Positions 15,125-22,950 of a stretch of 64,000 nt of DNA are shown here, in pieces. A program made the translations under genes and the position numbers. Location: contig NZ_CP107976.1 in assembly GCF_036099295.1 (NCBI RefSeq), forward strand, positions 3,968,001 to 4,032,000, written 5' to 3'. This DNA is from Streptomyces sp. NBC_00358 (GTDB lineage Bacteria; Actinomycetota; Actinomycetes; Streptomycetales; Streptomycetaceae). The notes beneath the pieces were generated by a model. The model searched no databases and was not told the DNA's origin. It was given only the letters and a program-made list of their open reading frames with translations. Each line of letters begins with the position of its first letter. The first letter of the stretch is position 1.

Positions 15125-17431
15125 ATGACCACCCCTCCCTGGCGCGACCCCGCCCTGCCCGCCGCGACCCGCGTCGACGACCTGCTCTCCAGGATGACCC
15201 TGGAGGAGAAGACCGCCCAGCTCTACGGCGTGTGGGTCGGCGCCGCCACGGACGGCGGCGGAGTCGCCCCGCTCCAGAGCGAGATGGCCTCCTCGTACGA
15301 CTGGGACGAGCTGATCACCCGCGGGCTCGGCCAGCTCACCCGCTCCTTCGGCACCGCCCCCGTGGACCCGGCGCTGGGCGCGCAGGCCCTTGCCCGCGCC
15401 CAGCGCCGGATCGCCGAGGCGGGCCGCTTCGGCATTCCGGCGGTCGCCCATGAGGAGTGCCTGGCGGGCTTCACGGCCTGGCAGGCGACGGCGTACCCGG
15501 TCCCGCTGTCCTGGGGCGCCACGTTCGACCCGGAGCTGGTGGAGGAGCTGGGCCGGCGCATCGGCGACGACCTGCGCTCGGTCGGCGTCCACCAGGGCCT
15601 CGCCCCGGTCCTGGACGTGGTCCGCGACCTGCGCTGGGGCCGGGTGGAGGAGACGATCGGCGAGGACCCGTACCTGGTCGGCACCGTCGCCACCGCCTAT
15701 GTGCGGGGCCTGGAGTCGGCCGGGATCGTGGCCACGCTCAAGCACTTCGCCGGGTACGCGGCCTCCGCGGGCGCCCGGAACCTGGCGCCGGTGCGGGCCG
15801 GAGTGCGCGAGCTCTCCGACATCACCCTGCCGCCGTTCGAGATGGCACTGCGCGAGGGCGGCGCCCGCTCGGTGATGGCCGCCTACAACGACACGGACGG
15901 CGTCCCCGCGTCGGCCGACCCGTACCTGCTGACCGAGCTGCTGCGCGACCAGTGGGGCTTCACCGGCACGGTGGTCTCGGACTACTTCGGTGTCGGCTTC
16001 CTCCAGAGCCTGCACCGGGTGGCCGGCAGCGAGGCCGAGGCCGCGCACAAGGCGCTGGAGGCCGGCATCGATGTCGAGCTGCCCACGCTGAAGTGCTACG
16101 GCGAGCCGCTGGTGGCCGCCGTCCGCGCGGGCACCGTCCCCGAGTCGCTGATCGACCGGTCGGCCCGCCGGGTGCTGCTCCAGAAGTGCGAACTCGGCCT
16201 GCTGGACGAGGACTGGCGCCCGGAGACCGGCCGCCCCGTCGACCTGGACTCCGCGGCCAACCGGGCACTCGCCCGCAGGCTCGCCGAGGAGTCGGTGATC
16301 CTGCTGGACAACGCGGACGGCGTGCTGCCGCTGGCCCCGGACACCCGCATCGCGGTGATCGGCCCGCGCGCGGACGACCCCCTGGCGATGCTCGGCTGCT
16401 ACTCGTTCCCCTCGCACGTGCTCACGCACCACCCCGAGGTCCCGACCGGCGTGGACATACCGACCGTGCTCGACGCGCTGCGCGCCGAACTGCCGGACGC
16501 CAAGGTGACGTTCGCGCGGGGCTGCGGGGTCTCGGAACCGGACCGGTCCGGTTTCGAGGAGGCGGTGGCACGGGCCGCCGAGGCCGACGTGTGCGTGGCG
16601 GTGCTCGGCGACCGGGCCGGGCTGTTCGGCCGGGGCACCTCGGGCGAGGGCTGCGACGTGGCCGACCTCGGCCTGCCGGGAGTGCAGGGCGAACTGCTCG
16701 ACGCGCTGGTCGCCACGGGCGTGCCGGTGGTCCTGGTGCTGCTCACCGGCCGCCCCTACGCGCTGGGCCGCTGGCAGGACCGTCTCGGCGGCATCGTCCA
16801 GGCGTTCTTCCCGGGCGAGGAGGGCGGGCCCGCGGTGGCGGGCGTGCTGTGCGGCCGGGTCGGCCCGTCGGGCCGGCTGCCGGTGAGCGTGCCGCGCGAT
16901 CCGGGCGGCCAGCCGTGGACGTACCTCCAGCCGCCACTGGGCCTGAAGGGCGAGGTCAGCAACCTGGACCCGACGCCGCTGTACCCGTTCGGCCACGGCC
17001 TCTCGTACACGTCCTTCGACTGGGAGCCGGACGAGACGCCCGGGGCCGAGATCGGCACCGACGGCGCGTACGACGTGTCGGTGACCGTCCGCAACACCGG
17101 TGAGCGCGCGGGTGCCGAGGTCGTCCAGCTCTACCTGCACGACCCGGTGGCCTCGGTGACCCGCCCGGACGTGCGGCTGATCGGCTACCGGCGGCTGGAC
17201 CTGGCACCGGGCGAGGCCCGCCGGGTGACCTTCCGCTTCCACGCGGACCTCTCGGCGTTCACCGACCGCACCGGCAGCCGGATCGTCGAACCGGGCGCCC
17301 TGGAACTGCGGCTCGCCGCCTCCAGCGCGGACACGCGCCACACGGCCCGGCTGAACCTGACGGGTCCGGTACGGCGGTTGGGCACGGACCGCCGCATGCG
17401 CTGCGAGACGGAGGTCACGCGGGTGTCCTGA
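15125..17431 (+). CDS. bxlA: GH3 family beta-xylosidase
   Basis: A 768-residue glycoside hydrolase family 3 enzyme. It is intracellular by the absence of a signal peptide, and should split imported xylobiose to xylose. The ATG at 15125 follows an AGGAG site. The N-terminal GH3 barrel shows 'AHEECLAGF', 'KHFAGYAASAGARN' and the nucleophile Asp286 in 'VVSDYFG', where many family members have SDW. The GH3 C-terminal domain follows ('IAVIGPRADDPLAMLG', 'FFPGEEGGPAVAGVL', 'FPFGHGLSYT'-like 'YPFGHGLSYTSF'), then a fibronectin III-like end. It is the last gene of the bxlEFGA operon, followed by a strong hairpin terminator. Function is well supported by operon and family. Confidence 0.92.
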   Translation: MTTPPWRDPALPAATRVDDLLSRMTLEEKTAQLYGVWVGAATDGGGVAPLQSEMASSYDWDELITRGLGQLTRSFGTAPVDPALGAQALARAQRRIAEAGRFGIPAVAHEECLAGFTAWQATAYPVPLSWGATFDPELVEELGRRIGDDLRSVGVHQGLAPVLDVVRDLRWGRVEETIGEDPYLVGTVATAYVRGLESAGIVATLKHFAGYAASAGARNLAPVRAGVRELSDITLPPFEMALREGGARSVMAAYNDTDGVPASADPYLLTELLRDQWGFTGTVVSDYFGVGFLQSLHRVAGSEAEAAHKALEAGIDVELPTLKCYGEPLVAAVRAGTVPESLIDRSARRVLLQKCELGLLDEDWRPETGRPVDLDSAANRALARRLAEESVILLDNADGVLPLAPDTRIAVIGPRADDPLAMLGCYSFPSHVLTHHPEVPTGVDIPTVLDALRAELPDAKVTFARGCGVSEPDRSGFEEAVARAAEADVCVAVLGDRAGLFGRGTSGEGCDVADLGLPGVQGELLDALVATGVPVVLVLLTGRPYALGRWQDRLGGIVQAFFPGEEGGPAVAGVLCGRVGPSGRLPVSVPRDPGGQPWTYLQPPLGLKGEVSNLDPTPLYPFGHGLSYTSFDWEPDETPGAEIGTDGAYDVSVTVRNTGERAGAEVVQLYLHDPVASVTRPDVRLIGYRRLDLAPGEARRVTFRFHADLSAFTDRTGSRIVEPGALELRLAASSADTRHTARLNLTGPVRRLGTDRRMRCETEVTRVS

Positions 17432-17452
17432 TCCGACGGAGGACGCTCCGGG

Positions 17453-17487
17453 GGGCCGGTCGCCGGGTGAGACCCGGCGACCGGCCC
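17453..17487 (+). terminator. Terminator of the bxlEFGA operon
   Basis: A perfect 15-bp stem, GGGCCGGTCGCCGGG (17453-17467) with CCCGGCGACCGGCCC (17473-17487) and a 5-base loop, lying 21 bp after the bxlA stop. There is no T-run, which is usual for streptomycetes. Confidence 0.8.
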
Positions 17488-17523
17488 TCGGGGCGTCCAG
17501 CCCCCGCATCCGACCCGCGCCCC

Positions 17524-17576
17524 GGGCGGCGGGACCCACCGGTGGTCAGCCGCTGGGGCGGCGGGACCCACCGGTG
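17524..17576. repeat. Two 21-bp direct repeats
   Basis: The 21-bp sequence beginning GGGCGGCGGGACCCACCGG occurs at 17524-17544 and again at 17556-17576, identical over the whole length, with a period of 32 bp. It lies between the bxlA terminator and the convergent gene ending at 17599. No function is evident. Confidence 0.75.
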
Positions 17577-17598
17577 CCCGTCGGCCGAAGGGCGGCGG

Positions 17599-17856
17599 TC
17601 AGTCGGGGTGGACCGACTCGAAGCGCCACCTGTGCACCGCCCGGGACACCAAGTCCCCGTCGGGCTCCGGCAGTTCGGGCAGTTCCGCGTCGTAGTCCGC
17701 GTCCCACCAGGTGATGACGAGGACCCGGTCCTGGGGTGCCCGCAGGATCTCGCGCCGCACCGGGTTCCCCGGGAGTTCCTGCCCCCGCACCCAGGCGAGC
17801 AGTTCCTCGCCCCGGCCGGCGACGGCCCGTGCCTCCCACATCAGCGCGACGGTCAC
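17599..17856 (-). CDS. Small conserved protein coupled to tsaD, possibly ABM-like
   Basis: An 85-residue protein starting at a GTG at 17856 that shares GTGA with the tsaD stop, so it is translationally coupled to tsaD. The pattern of short beta strands, 'TVALMWEARAV', a 'GRGEELLAWVR' helix, 'RVLVITWWDAD' and 'HRWRFESVHPD', resembles the ferredoxin-like fold of antibiotic-biosynthesis-monooxygenase/stress-response dimeric proteins, but I cannot assign it to a family with certainty. Adjacent Trp residues and a 'LPELPEPDGDL' acidic loop are notable. It is the last gene of the tsaB-rimI-tsaD operon. Function is unknown. Confidence 0.7.
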   Translation of the reverse strand: MTVALMWEARAVAGRGEELLAWVRGQELPGNPVRREILRAPQDRVLVITWWDADYDAELPELPEPDGDLVSRAVHRWRFESVHPD

Positions 17857-18968
17857 GGGTAGAGGTTCTCCTTCGCGACCTCGTGCACGTGATCGTGCGA
17901 GTGCGCATGCGTGTGCGTGTGCGCGCGCCCCGGCACGTGCGGGTCCGTCACCGGCAGCGAGGAGTCCGCCGACAGGTCCCAGTCGGAGGCGGCCCGGTTG
18001 CGGGCGACCATCTCGGCGCCCAGCGCGGCGACCATCGCGCCGTTGTCCGTGCACAGCTTCGGGCGCGGCACCCTGAGCCGGATCCCGGCGGCCTCGCAGC
18101 GCTCCTGGGCCAGCACGCGCAGCCGCGAGTTCGCGGCCACGCCGCCGCCGATCATGAGGTGGTCGACGCCCTCGTCCTTGCACGCGCGGACGGCCTTGCG
18201 GGTGAGCACGTCCACCACGGCCTCCTGGAAGGACGCGGCCACATCGCGCACCGGCACGTCCTCCCCCGCCGCCCGCTTGGCCTCGATCCAGCGGGCCACG
18301 GAGGTCTTCAGACCGGAGAAGGAGAAGTCGTAGGCCGGATCGCGCGGCCCGGTGAGTCCGCGCGGGAACGCGATCGCCTTCGGGTCGCCCTCCTTCGCGT
18401 ACCGGTCGATGACCGGGCCGCCCGGGAAGCCGAGGTTCAGCACCCGCGCGATCTTGTCGAAGGCCTCGCCGGCCGCGTCGTCGATGGTCGCGCCCATCGG
18501 CCGTACGTCGGAGGTGATGTCGGTGGACAGCAGCAGCGAAGAGTGGCCGCCCGAGACCAGCAGGGCCATCGTCGGCTCCGGCAGCGCCCCGTGTTCCAAC
18601 TGGTCCACGCAGATGTGGGAGGCGAGGTGGTTGACGCCGTAGAGCGGCTTGCCCAGCGCGTACGCGTACGCCTTCGCGGCCGAGACCCCGACGAGCAGCG
18701 CCCCGGCGAGCCCGGGTCCGGCGGTGACGGCGATGCCGTCCAGGTCCCCGGCCGACACCCCCGCGTCCTTCAGCGCCCGCTGGATGGTCGGGACCATCGC
18801 CTCCAGGTGCGCCCGGGACGCGACCTCCGGCACGACTCCGCCGAAGCGCGCGTGCTCGTCGACGCTCGACGCGATCGCGTCCGCGAGCAGGGTGTGCCCG
18901 CGGACGATGCCGACACCGGTCTCGTCGCAGGAGGTCTCGATGCCGAGGACGAGTGGTTCGTCAGCCAT
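17853..18968 (-). CDS. tsaD: tRNA N6-adenosine threonylcarbamoyltransferase
   Basis: A 371-residue TsaD/Kae1/Gcp protein. It transfers the threonylcarbamoyl group from threonylcarbamoyl-AMP to A37 of ANN-decoding tRNAs with TsaB and TsaE. The ATG at 18968 overlaps the rimI stop by 8 bp. Family signatures are 'VLGIETSCDETGVGI' at the start, the iron-ligand histidine pair in 'VNHLASH', and 'LLVSGGHSSLL'. An unusual histidine-rich tail (eight His between residues 344 and 362, alternating with Ala/Thr/Asp) extends the protein about 25 residues beyond the catalytic core. The next gene is coupled to it. Function is secure. Confidence 0.96.
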   Translation of the reverse strand: MADEPLVLGIETSCDETGVGIVRGHTLLADAIASSVDEHARFGGVVPEVASRAHLEAMVPTIQRALKDAGVSAGDLDGIAVTAGPGLAGALLVGVSAAKAYAYALGKPLYGVNHLASHICVDQLEHGALPEPTMALLVSGGHSSLLLSTDITSDVRPMGATIDDAAGEAFDKIARVLNLGFPGGPVIDRYAKEGDPKAIAFPRGLTGPRDPAYDFSFSGLKTSVARWIEAKRAAGEDVPVRDVAASFQEAVVDVLTRKAVRACKDEGVDHLMIGGGVAANSRLRVLAQERCEAAGIRLRVPRPKLCTDNGAMVAALGAEMVARNRAASDWDLSADSSLPVTDPHVPGRAHTHTHAHSHDHVHEVAKENLYP

Positions 18969-19455
18969 GGGTCTCTGTTCCTTGTACGGAGGTCGACGGG
19001 TCGTGCAGACGCATCACCAGGGCGTCCACGTTCCCCGGCTGGTAGTAGCCGCGCCGGAAGCCGATCGGCTCGAAGCCGAAGCGCTCGTACAGCTTCTGCG
19101 CGCGGACGTTGTCCACGCGGCATTCGAGCATCACCTCGGCGCAGTCGAAGGCGCTCGCGGCCCGCAGCAGTTCGGTGAGCAGCAGGCCGCCGAGGCCGGT
19201 GCCCCACTGGTCCCGTCGCACCGCGATGGTCTGCACGTCGCCCAGGTCTCCCTGGGCGGCGAGCCCCGCGTACCCGACGAGCCGGTCGCCTTCGCAGGCG
19301 ACCAGATAGCGCCGGGTCGCCTGCGGCCCGCGGGAGTGGGCCAGTTCGGACCAGAACATGCCCCGGGACCAGGCGTCCACGGGGAAGAGTTCCTTCTCCA
19401 GCTCCAGGACGGGATCGATGTCCCACCAGCGCATCTCGCGCAGCACGACGGTCAC
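18961..19455 (-). CDS. rimI: Ribosomal protein S18-alanine N-acetyltransferase RimI
   Basis: A 164-residue GNAT acetyltransferase. RimI acetylates the N-terminal alanine of ribosomal protein S18, and in Streptomyces and other bacteria it is often encoded inside the t6A gene set, as here. The GTG at 19455 shares GTGA with the tsaB stop. The acetyl-CoA loop is visible as 'VRRDQWGTGLGGLLLTELL', preceded by 'GDLGDVQTIAV' and followed by 'LECRVDNVRAQKLYERFGFE'. It is longer than E. coli RimI (148 residues) mainly at the C-terminus. The GNAT family is certain; the S18 substrate rests on gene context. Confidence 0.9.
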   Translation of the reverse strand: MTVVLREMRWWDIDPVLELEKELFPVDAWSRGMFWSELAHSRGPQATRRYLVACEGDRLVGYAGLAAQGDLGDVQTIAVRRDQWGTGLGGLLLTELLRAASAFDCAEVMLECRVDNVRAQKLYERFGFEPIGFRRGYYQPGNVDALVMRLHDPSTSVQGTETHG

Positions 19456-20105
19456 TTGGGGGTGACCACCTTGTAGTTCTTGGGCACCTGGGCGTCCGGG
19501 CGGCGCAGGTACAGCGGCCGGGGCGGCTCCGGTTCCTCTCCGGCGGCCAGCCTCTCGGCGGCCAGGGAGGCGAGCGCGGCGGCCGAGACGTACTCGGGTG
19601 CGCGGGCGTCCGTGAAGGTGTCGGGGTACAGGAGCGCGCCCGCGCCGACGGCGGGCAGCGCGGTGACCGTCCCGTCGATCTCGGCGGGGCGGTCCACGGC
19701 GGGCTCCGACAGCCGGGTACGGCGGTCGGCGTACCGCGCCCAGTAGACCTCCTTGCGCCGGGCGTCCGTGGCGACGACGAAGGGACCCTCCACGTCGGCC
19801 GCGTACGCGAGCCCGTCGAGGGTGCACACACCGTGCACGGGCACGCCGAGCGCGAGTCCGAAGGTGTCGGCGGTCATGAGGCCGACGCGCAGCCCCGTGT
19901 ACGGGCCGGGGCCGACGCCCACGACGATGCCGGTGACGGCGTCCAGCTTGAGGCCTGCCTCGGTGAGCACCCGGTCGACGGCCGGCAGCAGCAGCTCCCC
20001 GTGCCGGCGCGCGTCCACCTGGCTCGACGAGGCGATGACGGACGTGCCGTCGTGCAGGGCGACGGTCACGGCGGGGGTGGCGGTATCCAGAGCGAGCAAG
20101 AGCAC
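19452..20105 (-). CDS. tsaB: tRNA threonylcarbamoyladenosine biosynthesis protein TsaB
   Basis: A 217-residue TsaB, the ASKHA-fold partner of TsaD that scaffolds the t6A complex. The GTG at 20105 is chosen because the protein then starts with the conserved 'LLLALDTATPAVTVAL'. The longer open frame upstream lacks family sequence. Other signatures are 'GIVVGVGPGPYTGLRVGL' and 'VATDARRKEVYWARY'. It lies first in the tsaB-rimI-tsaD-17599 operon, all joined by overlapping stop/start codons. tsaE is only about 1.1 kb away but in a separate unit with two small unrelated genes between. Function is well supported. Confidence 0.93.
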   Translation of the reverse strand: MLLLALDTATPAVTVALHDGTSVIASSSQVDARRHGELLLPAVDRVLTEAGLKLDAVTGIVVGVGPGPYTGLRVGLMTADTFGLALGVPVHGVCTLDGLAYAADVEGPFVVATDARRKEVYWARYADRRTRLSEPAVDRPAEIDGTVTALPAVGAGALLYPDTFTDARAPEYVSAAALASLAAERLAAGEEPEPPRPLYLRRPDAQVPKNYKVVTPK

Positions 20106-20215
20106 GCAAACAGCGTACGGCGCCGGAGCCTGACGTAAGGCCGCCCGAGAATCCCGTCCCCCGGCTGCTACCGTCACAGCAAGGATGTACGAAGGTCGAG
20201 AGGTGGGCACACAAG

Positions 20216-20770
20216 GTGGCTAGGAGCAGCTCGGGAATCGTGGCCGGGCTCACCGTGGCGGCGATCGCGGCAGTCGGCTTCCTGGCCGTCCAGGCGTCCG
20301 CGAACGTTCCGGACACCCTGGGCAAGCCGAGCAATACCGTGTCGACCACGCCCACCACCCCCAAGGCGCCCCACGCCAAGAAGGACCCGGCCGCGCTGCC
20401 GGCCCCGTCCGGCAGCGGTGTGCGGGTCGTCTACTCGACCCGCGAGGACCGTGTCTGGCTGGTCGGCGCGGGCAACAAGGTGAAGCGCACCTTCAAGGTC
20501 ACCCCCGGCACGGTCGACCCGGGCGCCGGCACCTACGCCGTCACGTCGCGGACGGGCGCGGCCTCCGGGTCCGACGGCACGCAGATCGAGCACGTCGTAC
20601 GGTTCACGCTGGTCAACGGCATCGCGATCGGCTTCAGCGCCGCGCTGGACGGCTCCACGGACGCTCCCGACCCGGAGAAGAAGCTCGGCGGCATCCGCGC
20701 CTCGCGCGCCGACGGCGACGCCATGTGGGCGTTCGCGACCGTGGGCGCGAAGGTCGTCGTCGTCCAGTAG
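20216..20770 (+). CDS. Secreted protein with a degenerate L,D-transpeptidase (YkuD) fold
   Basis: A 184-residue exported protein, read from a GTG at 20216 with a GAGGTGGG site upstream. It has an N-terminal signal/anchor ('SSGIVAGLTVAAIAAVGFLAV') and a Thr/Pro/Lys linker to about residue 60. The remaining part follows YkuD topology: 'VRVVYSTREDRVWLV' (strand pair), 'GAGTYAVTSRTG', 'IGFSAALDG' where active enzymes have the catalytic-His motif IHG, and 'GGIRASRADGDAMWAFATVGAKVVVV' where they have SHGC-[IV]R-[ML]-S. The catalytic His and Cys are thus replaced, and a non-enzymatic peptidoglycan-related role is inferred. It stands between tsaB and a 62-codon gene on the opposite strand. The fold call is by eye. 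Confidence 0.7.
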   Translation: MARSSSGIVAGLTVAAIAAVGFLAVQASANVPDTLGKPSNTVSTTPTTPKAPHAKKDPAALPAPSGSGVRVVYSTREDRVWLVGAGNKVKRTFKVTPGTVDPGAGTYAVTSRTGAASGSDGTQIEHVVRFTLVNGIAIGFSAALDGSTDAPDPEKKLGGIRASRADGDAMWAFATVGAKVVVVQ

Positions 20771-20849
20771 ACGGCACCCTGCCGCACCCGGGTCCGGGCG
20801 GCCGGTCGAGCCCGGGAACCGGAACCGGCCTTCCGGCCCCGCGCCGGCC

Positions 20850-21038
20850 TCAGGCGGCCTTGCGGGGGCGTTCCGCGGCGCTCGGCTCGCTCAGGGGCGC
20901 GCGGGGCGGCCTGGACACCGCCTCCGCCGCGGCGCACGCCGCCAGGAGGTCCCTCATCGACACCCCGGCCATCGCGCGCGGCACGGCCGGCACGTCATGT
21001 TCTGAAGCCGGCACTGCAGCCGACTCTGATGCCGACAT
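20850..21038 (-). CDS. Small hypothetical protein (62 residues)
   Basis: A 62-residue open frame with an ATG at 21038, preceded 7 bp upstream by GAGGAGG on the minus strand, a stronger ribosome-binding site than the longer in-frame start at 21065 offers. The sequence is Ala/Pro/Glu-rich at both ends with a central 'MAGVSMRDLLAACAAAEAVS' block that would form an amphipathic helix and contains the only cysteine. I recognise no family. A 16-bp palindrome lies 33 bp upstream (21071-21086) and could be its operator. Codon use has strong GC3 bias in this frame, which supports a real gene. Function unknown. Confidence 0.6.
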   Translation of the reverse strand: MSASESAAVPASEHDVPAVPRAMAGVSMRDLLAACAAAEAVSRPPRAPLSEPSAAERPRKAA

Positions 21039-21070
21039 GGACGCCTCCTCAGGCTTCGGGGGCAACCGTT

Positions 21071-21086
21071 GTTAGGTAGACCTAAC
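21071..21086. promoter_or_regulatory. AT-rich perfect palindrome
   Basis: GTTAGG-TAGA-CCTAAC, a perfect 6-bp inverted repeat in an otherwise GC-rich region, 33 bp upstream of the small gene at 20850-21038. The halves resemble DtxR/IdeR iron-box half-sites (TTAGG/CCTAA), but the spacing is shorter than in the 19-bp consensus, so the regulator is unknown. Confidence 0.5.
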
Positions 21087-21215
21087 TACGTACTGATGTC
21101 CATGTGACCACGGCCGGGACGCCGAACGCAATATTTTGCCGACGTCCTGTCGGAAACGTTGGCCGAATGTACGAGCTGAGAGCGTCCGCGCCGCGAAAAC
21201 CCCCGGTGTCCGCCG

Positions 21216-21749
21216 TCAGGCCGCGAGCACGGTCAGATCGGCCGCGGCCCAGCGCCGCCCGAGTCCCGTGACCGTCACGTGCCGCACCTCGTCGGTGGTG
21301 TCCCCGACGGCCCGGTGGATGACGATGTGCAGCCGGTCGTCGGTCAGTTCCTCGACCTTGCCCTCGCCCCATTCCACGACGATCACGGAGTCGGAGAGCG
21401 AGACGTCGAGGTCCAGGTCCTCCATCTCGTCGAGCCCGCCGCCGAGGCGGTACGCGTCCACGTGGACGAGCGGCGGTCCGTCGCCGAGGGAGGGGTGCAC
21501 GCGGGCGATGACGAAGGTCGGCGAGGTGACCGCACCGCGGACGCCGAGCCCCTCACCGAGTCCGCGGCTCAGCGTGGTCTTGCCCGCGCCCAGCTCGCCG
21601 TTCAGCATCACGAGATCGCCCGCGCGCAGCAGCTTGGCCAGCCTGCGGCCCAACTCCTGCATCTGTTCGGGAGAGTTGACGGTGATCTGCGCGCCGACGC
21701 CGTCCTGGGCGGGCTCAGCCGGGTTGTGCGCTGCTGCTGGTGCTTCCAT
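21216..21749 (-). CDS. tsaE: tRNA threonylcarbamoyladenosine biosynthesis ATPase TsaE
   Basis: A 177-residue P-loop ATPase of the t6A pathway; it binds and remodels the TsaBD complex during catalysis. The Walker A is 'GELGAGKTTLSRGL', followed by 'VTSPTFVIARVH', 'VHVDAYRLGG' and 'VIVVEWGEGKVEE', all family signatures. I take the ATG at 21749, but a GTG two codons upstream (21755) is equally possible. The 5' end overlaps the preceding hydrolase gene by 35 bp, so the two are probably co-transcribed. The C-terminus is slightly extended ('GLGRRWAAADLTVLAA'). Function is secure. Confidence 0.93.
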   Translation of the reverse strand: MEAPAAAHNPAEPAQDGVGAQITVNSPEQMQELGRRLAKLLRAGDLVMLNGELGAGKTTLSRGLGEGLGVRGAVTSPTFVIARVHPSLGDGPPLVHVDAYRLGGGLDEMEDLDLDVSLSDSVIVVEWGEGKVEELTDDRLHIVIHRAVGDTTDEVRHVTVTGLGRRWAAADLTVLAA

Positions 21750-22950
21750 AGCCACCCACGGTAGCGCCTGCCGGCACGGCCCCCGCGCGCACCAGAAGGT
21801 CGGCGAGGCGGTCTATGACGACCTCGGGATGCTCCAGCATGACCAGGTGTCCCGCGTCGGGGACGAGCACCAGTTCCGCGTCCGGCAGCAGGTCGGCGAT
21901 GGCCTCGCTGTGCTCGCTCGGCGTCACCAGGTCCTTGACCCCGGCGAGGACGAGCACGGGCATCCCGGTGAAACGGGCGAGCGCGGCGGTCTTGTCGTGC
22001 TCGGTGAACGCCGGGTAGAACTCGGCGACCACGTCGATCGGCGTGCTCTCGATCATCCGCTCGGCGAACCGTTCGATGGCCGGGTCGACGTCCCGGCTCG
22101 CGAACGAGTACCGCTTGATGACCCCGGCGAACAGGTCGGCCGTGGCCCGTCGTCCCCGCTCCACCAGGGCGGCCTGCTGACCGAGCGCCTTCAGCACCCC
22201 GGGGAGGACCCGGCGCACGGCGGCGACGCCCGCGACGGGCAGCCCGAAGTTGACCTCGCCGAGCCGCCCCGACGACGTACCCACCAGGGCGACGGCGACG
22301 ACCCGCTCGCGGATCAGCTCGGGGAACTGCTCGGCGAGCGCCATCACGGTCATGCCGCCCATGGAGTGCCCGACGAGCACGATCGGACCCTCGGGCACCG
22401 CCGCCTCTATGACGGCCAGCAGGTCGCGGCCGAGCTGGTCGATGGTGAGCGGCGTCCGGTCCTCCAACTGGGCGACACCCCGCCCGGACCGCCCGTGGCT
22501 GCGCTGGTCCCAATGGACCGTGCGCACGACACCGCGCAGCGCGGCACGCTGGAAGTGCCAGGAGTCCTGGTTGAGGCAGTAGCCGTGGCTGAAGACGACG
22601 GTGACGGGAGCGGGGGCCTTGCGGCCGAAGAGCCGGCGCCGGCGCGGGGCGAGCGAGGCCTCCGGCTCGACCTCGTCGACCTCGTAGTACAGCTCGGTGC
22701 CGTCGTCGGAGTACGCCTTGCCGGGGGTGCCGCGCAGCGAGCCGTACGGGCCGGTCGAGTCGAGGGCGAGGCGCGCCTTCTTGCGCATGCCCCGGCCGAC
22801 CGTGAGCCGCTCGATCGCGACTCCGGCCGCGGCGCCCGCCGCGACCACGCCTATCGCGGCGCCGGCGACTCCGGCCTTGCGCCAGTTCCCGGCGGAGGCG
22901 ACGGCCGCCGAGGCCGCGCTCACGACGGCCTCCGCGCTGCTCTCACTCAC
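21715..22950 (-). CDS. Alpha/beta hydrolase with N-terminal membrane segment
   Basis: A 411-residue alpha/beta hydrolase. The GTG at 22950 has a GAGGAG site. Residues about 20-45 ('AGVAGAAIGVVAAGAAAGVAI') form a hydrophobic anchor, followed by a basic segment; the catalytic domain begins near residue 105 ('VVFSHGYCLNQDSW'). The catalytic triad is visible as the nucleophile Ser in 'VGHSMGGM', an Asp in 'GVKDLVTPSEHS' and a His in 'DAGHLVMLEH'. This family is conserved between alr and tsaE in streptomycetes; the substrate is unknown, although lipases and epoxide-hydrolase-like enzymes are relatives. It may be coupled to tsaE, whose start overlaps it. Confidence 0.88.
   Translation of the reverse strand: MSESSAEAVVSAASAAVASAGNWRKAGVAGAAIGVVAAGAAAGVAIERLTVGRGMRKKARLALDSTGPYGSLRGTPGKAYSDDGTELYYEVDEVEPEASLAPRRRRLFGRKAPAPVTVVFSHGYCLNQDSWHFQRAALRGVVRTVHWDQRSHGRSGRGVAQLEDRTPLTIDQLGRDLLAVIEAAVPEGPIVLVGHSMGGMTVMALAEQFPELIRERVVAVALVGTSSGRLGEVNFGLPVAGVAAVRRVLPGVLKALGQQAALVERGRRATADLFAGVIKRYSFASRDVDPAIERFAERMIESTPIDVVAEFYPAFTEHDKTAALARFTGMPVLVLAGVKDLVTPSEHSEAIADLLPDAELVLVPDAGHLVMLEHPEVVIDRLADLLVRAGAVPAGATVGGYGSTSSSAQPG

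Noticed and set aside
14939..17539. An 866-codon open frame opposite bxlG and bxlA.
   Set aside because: It overlaps clearly conserved genes completely and its product has no family features; GC3 bias of the plus strand fits the bxl genes.
21071..21086. The palindrome as a true DtxR/IdeR iron box.
   Set aside because: The half-site spacing is 2 bp in the core instead of the 7 bp in the 19-bp consensus, so only the similarity of the halves is reported.
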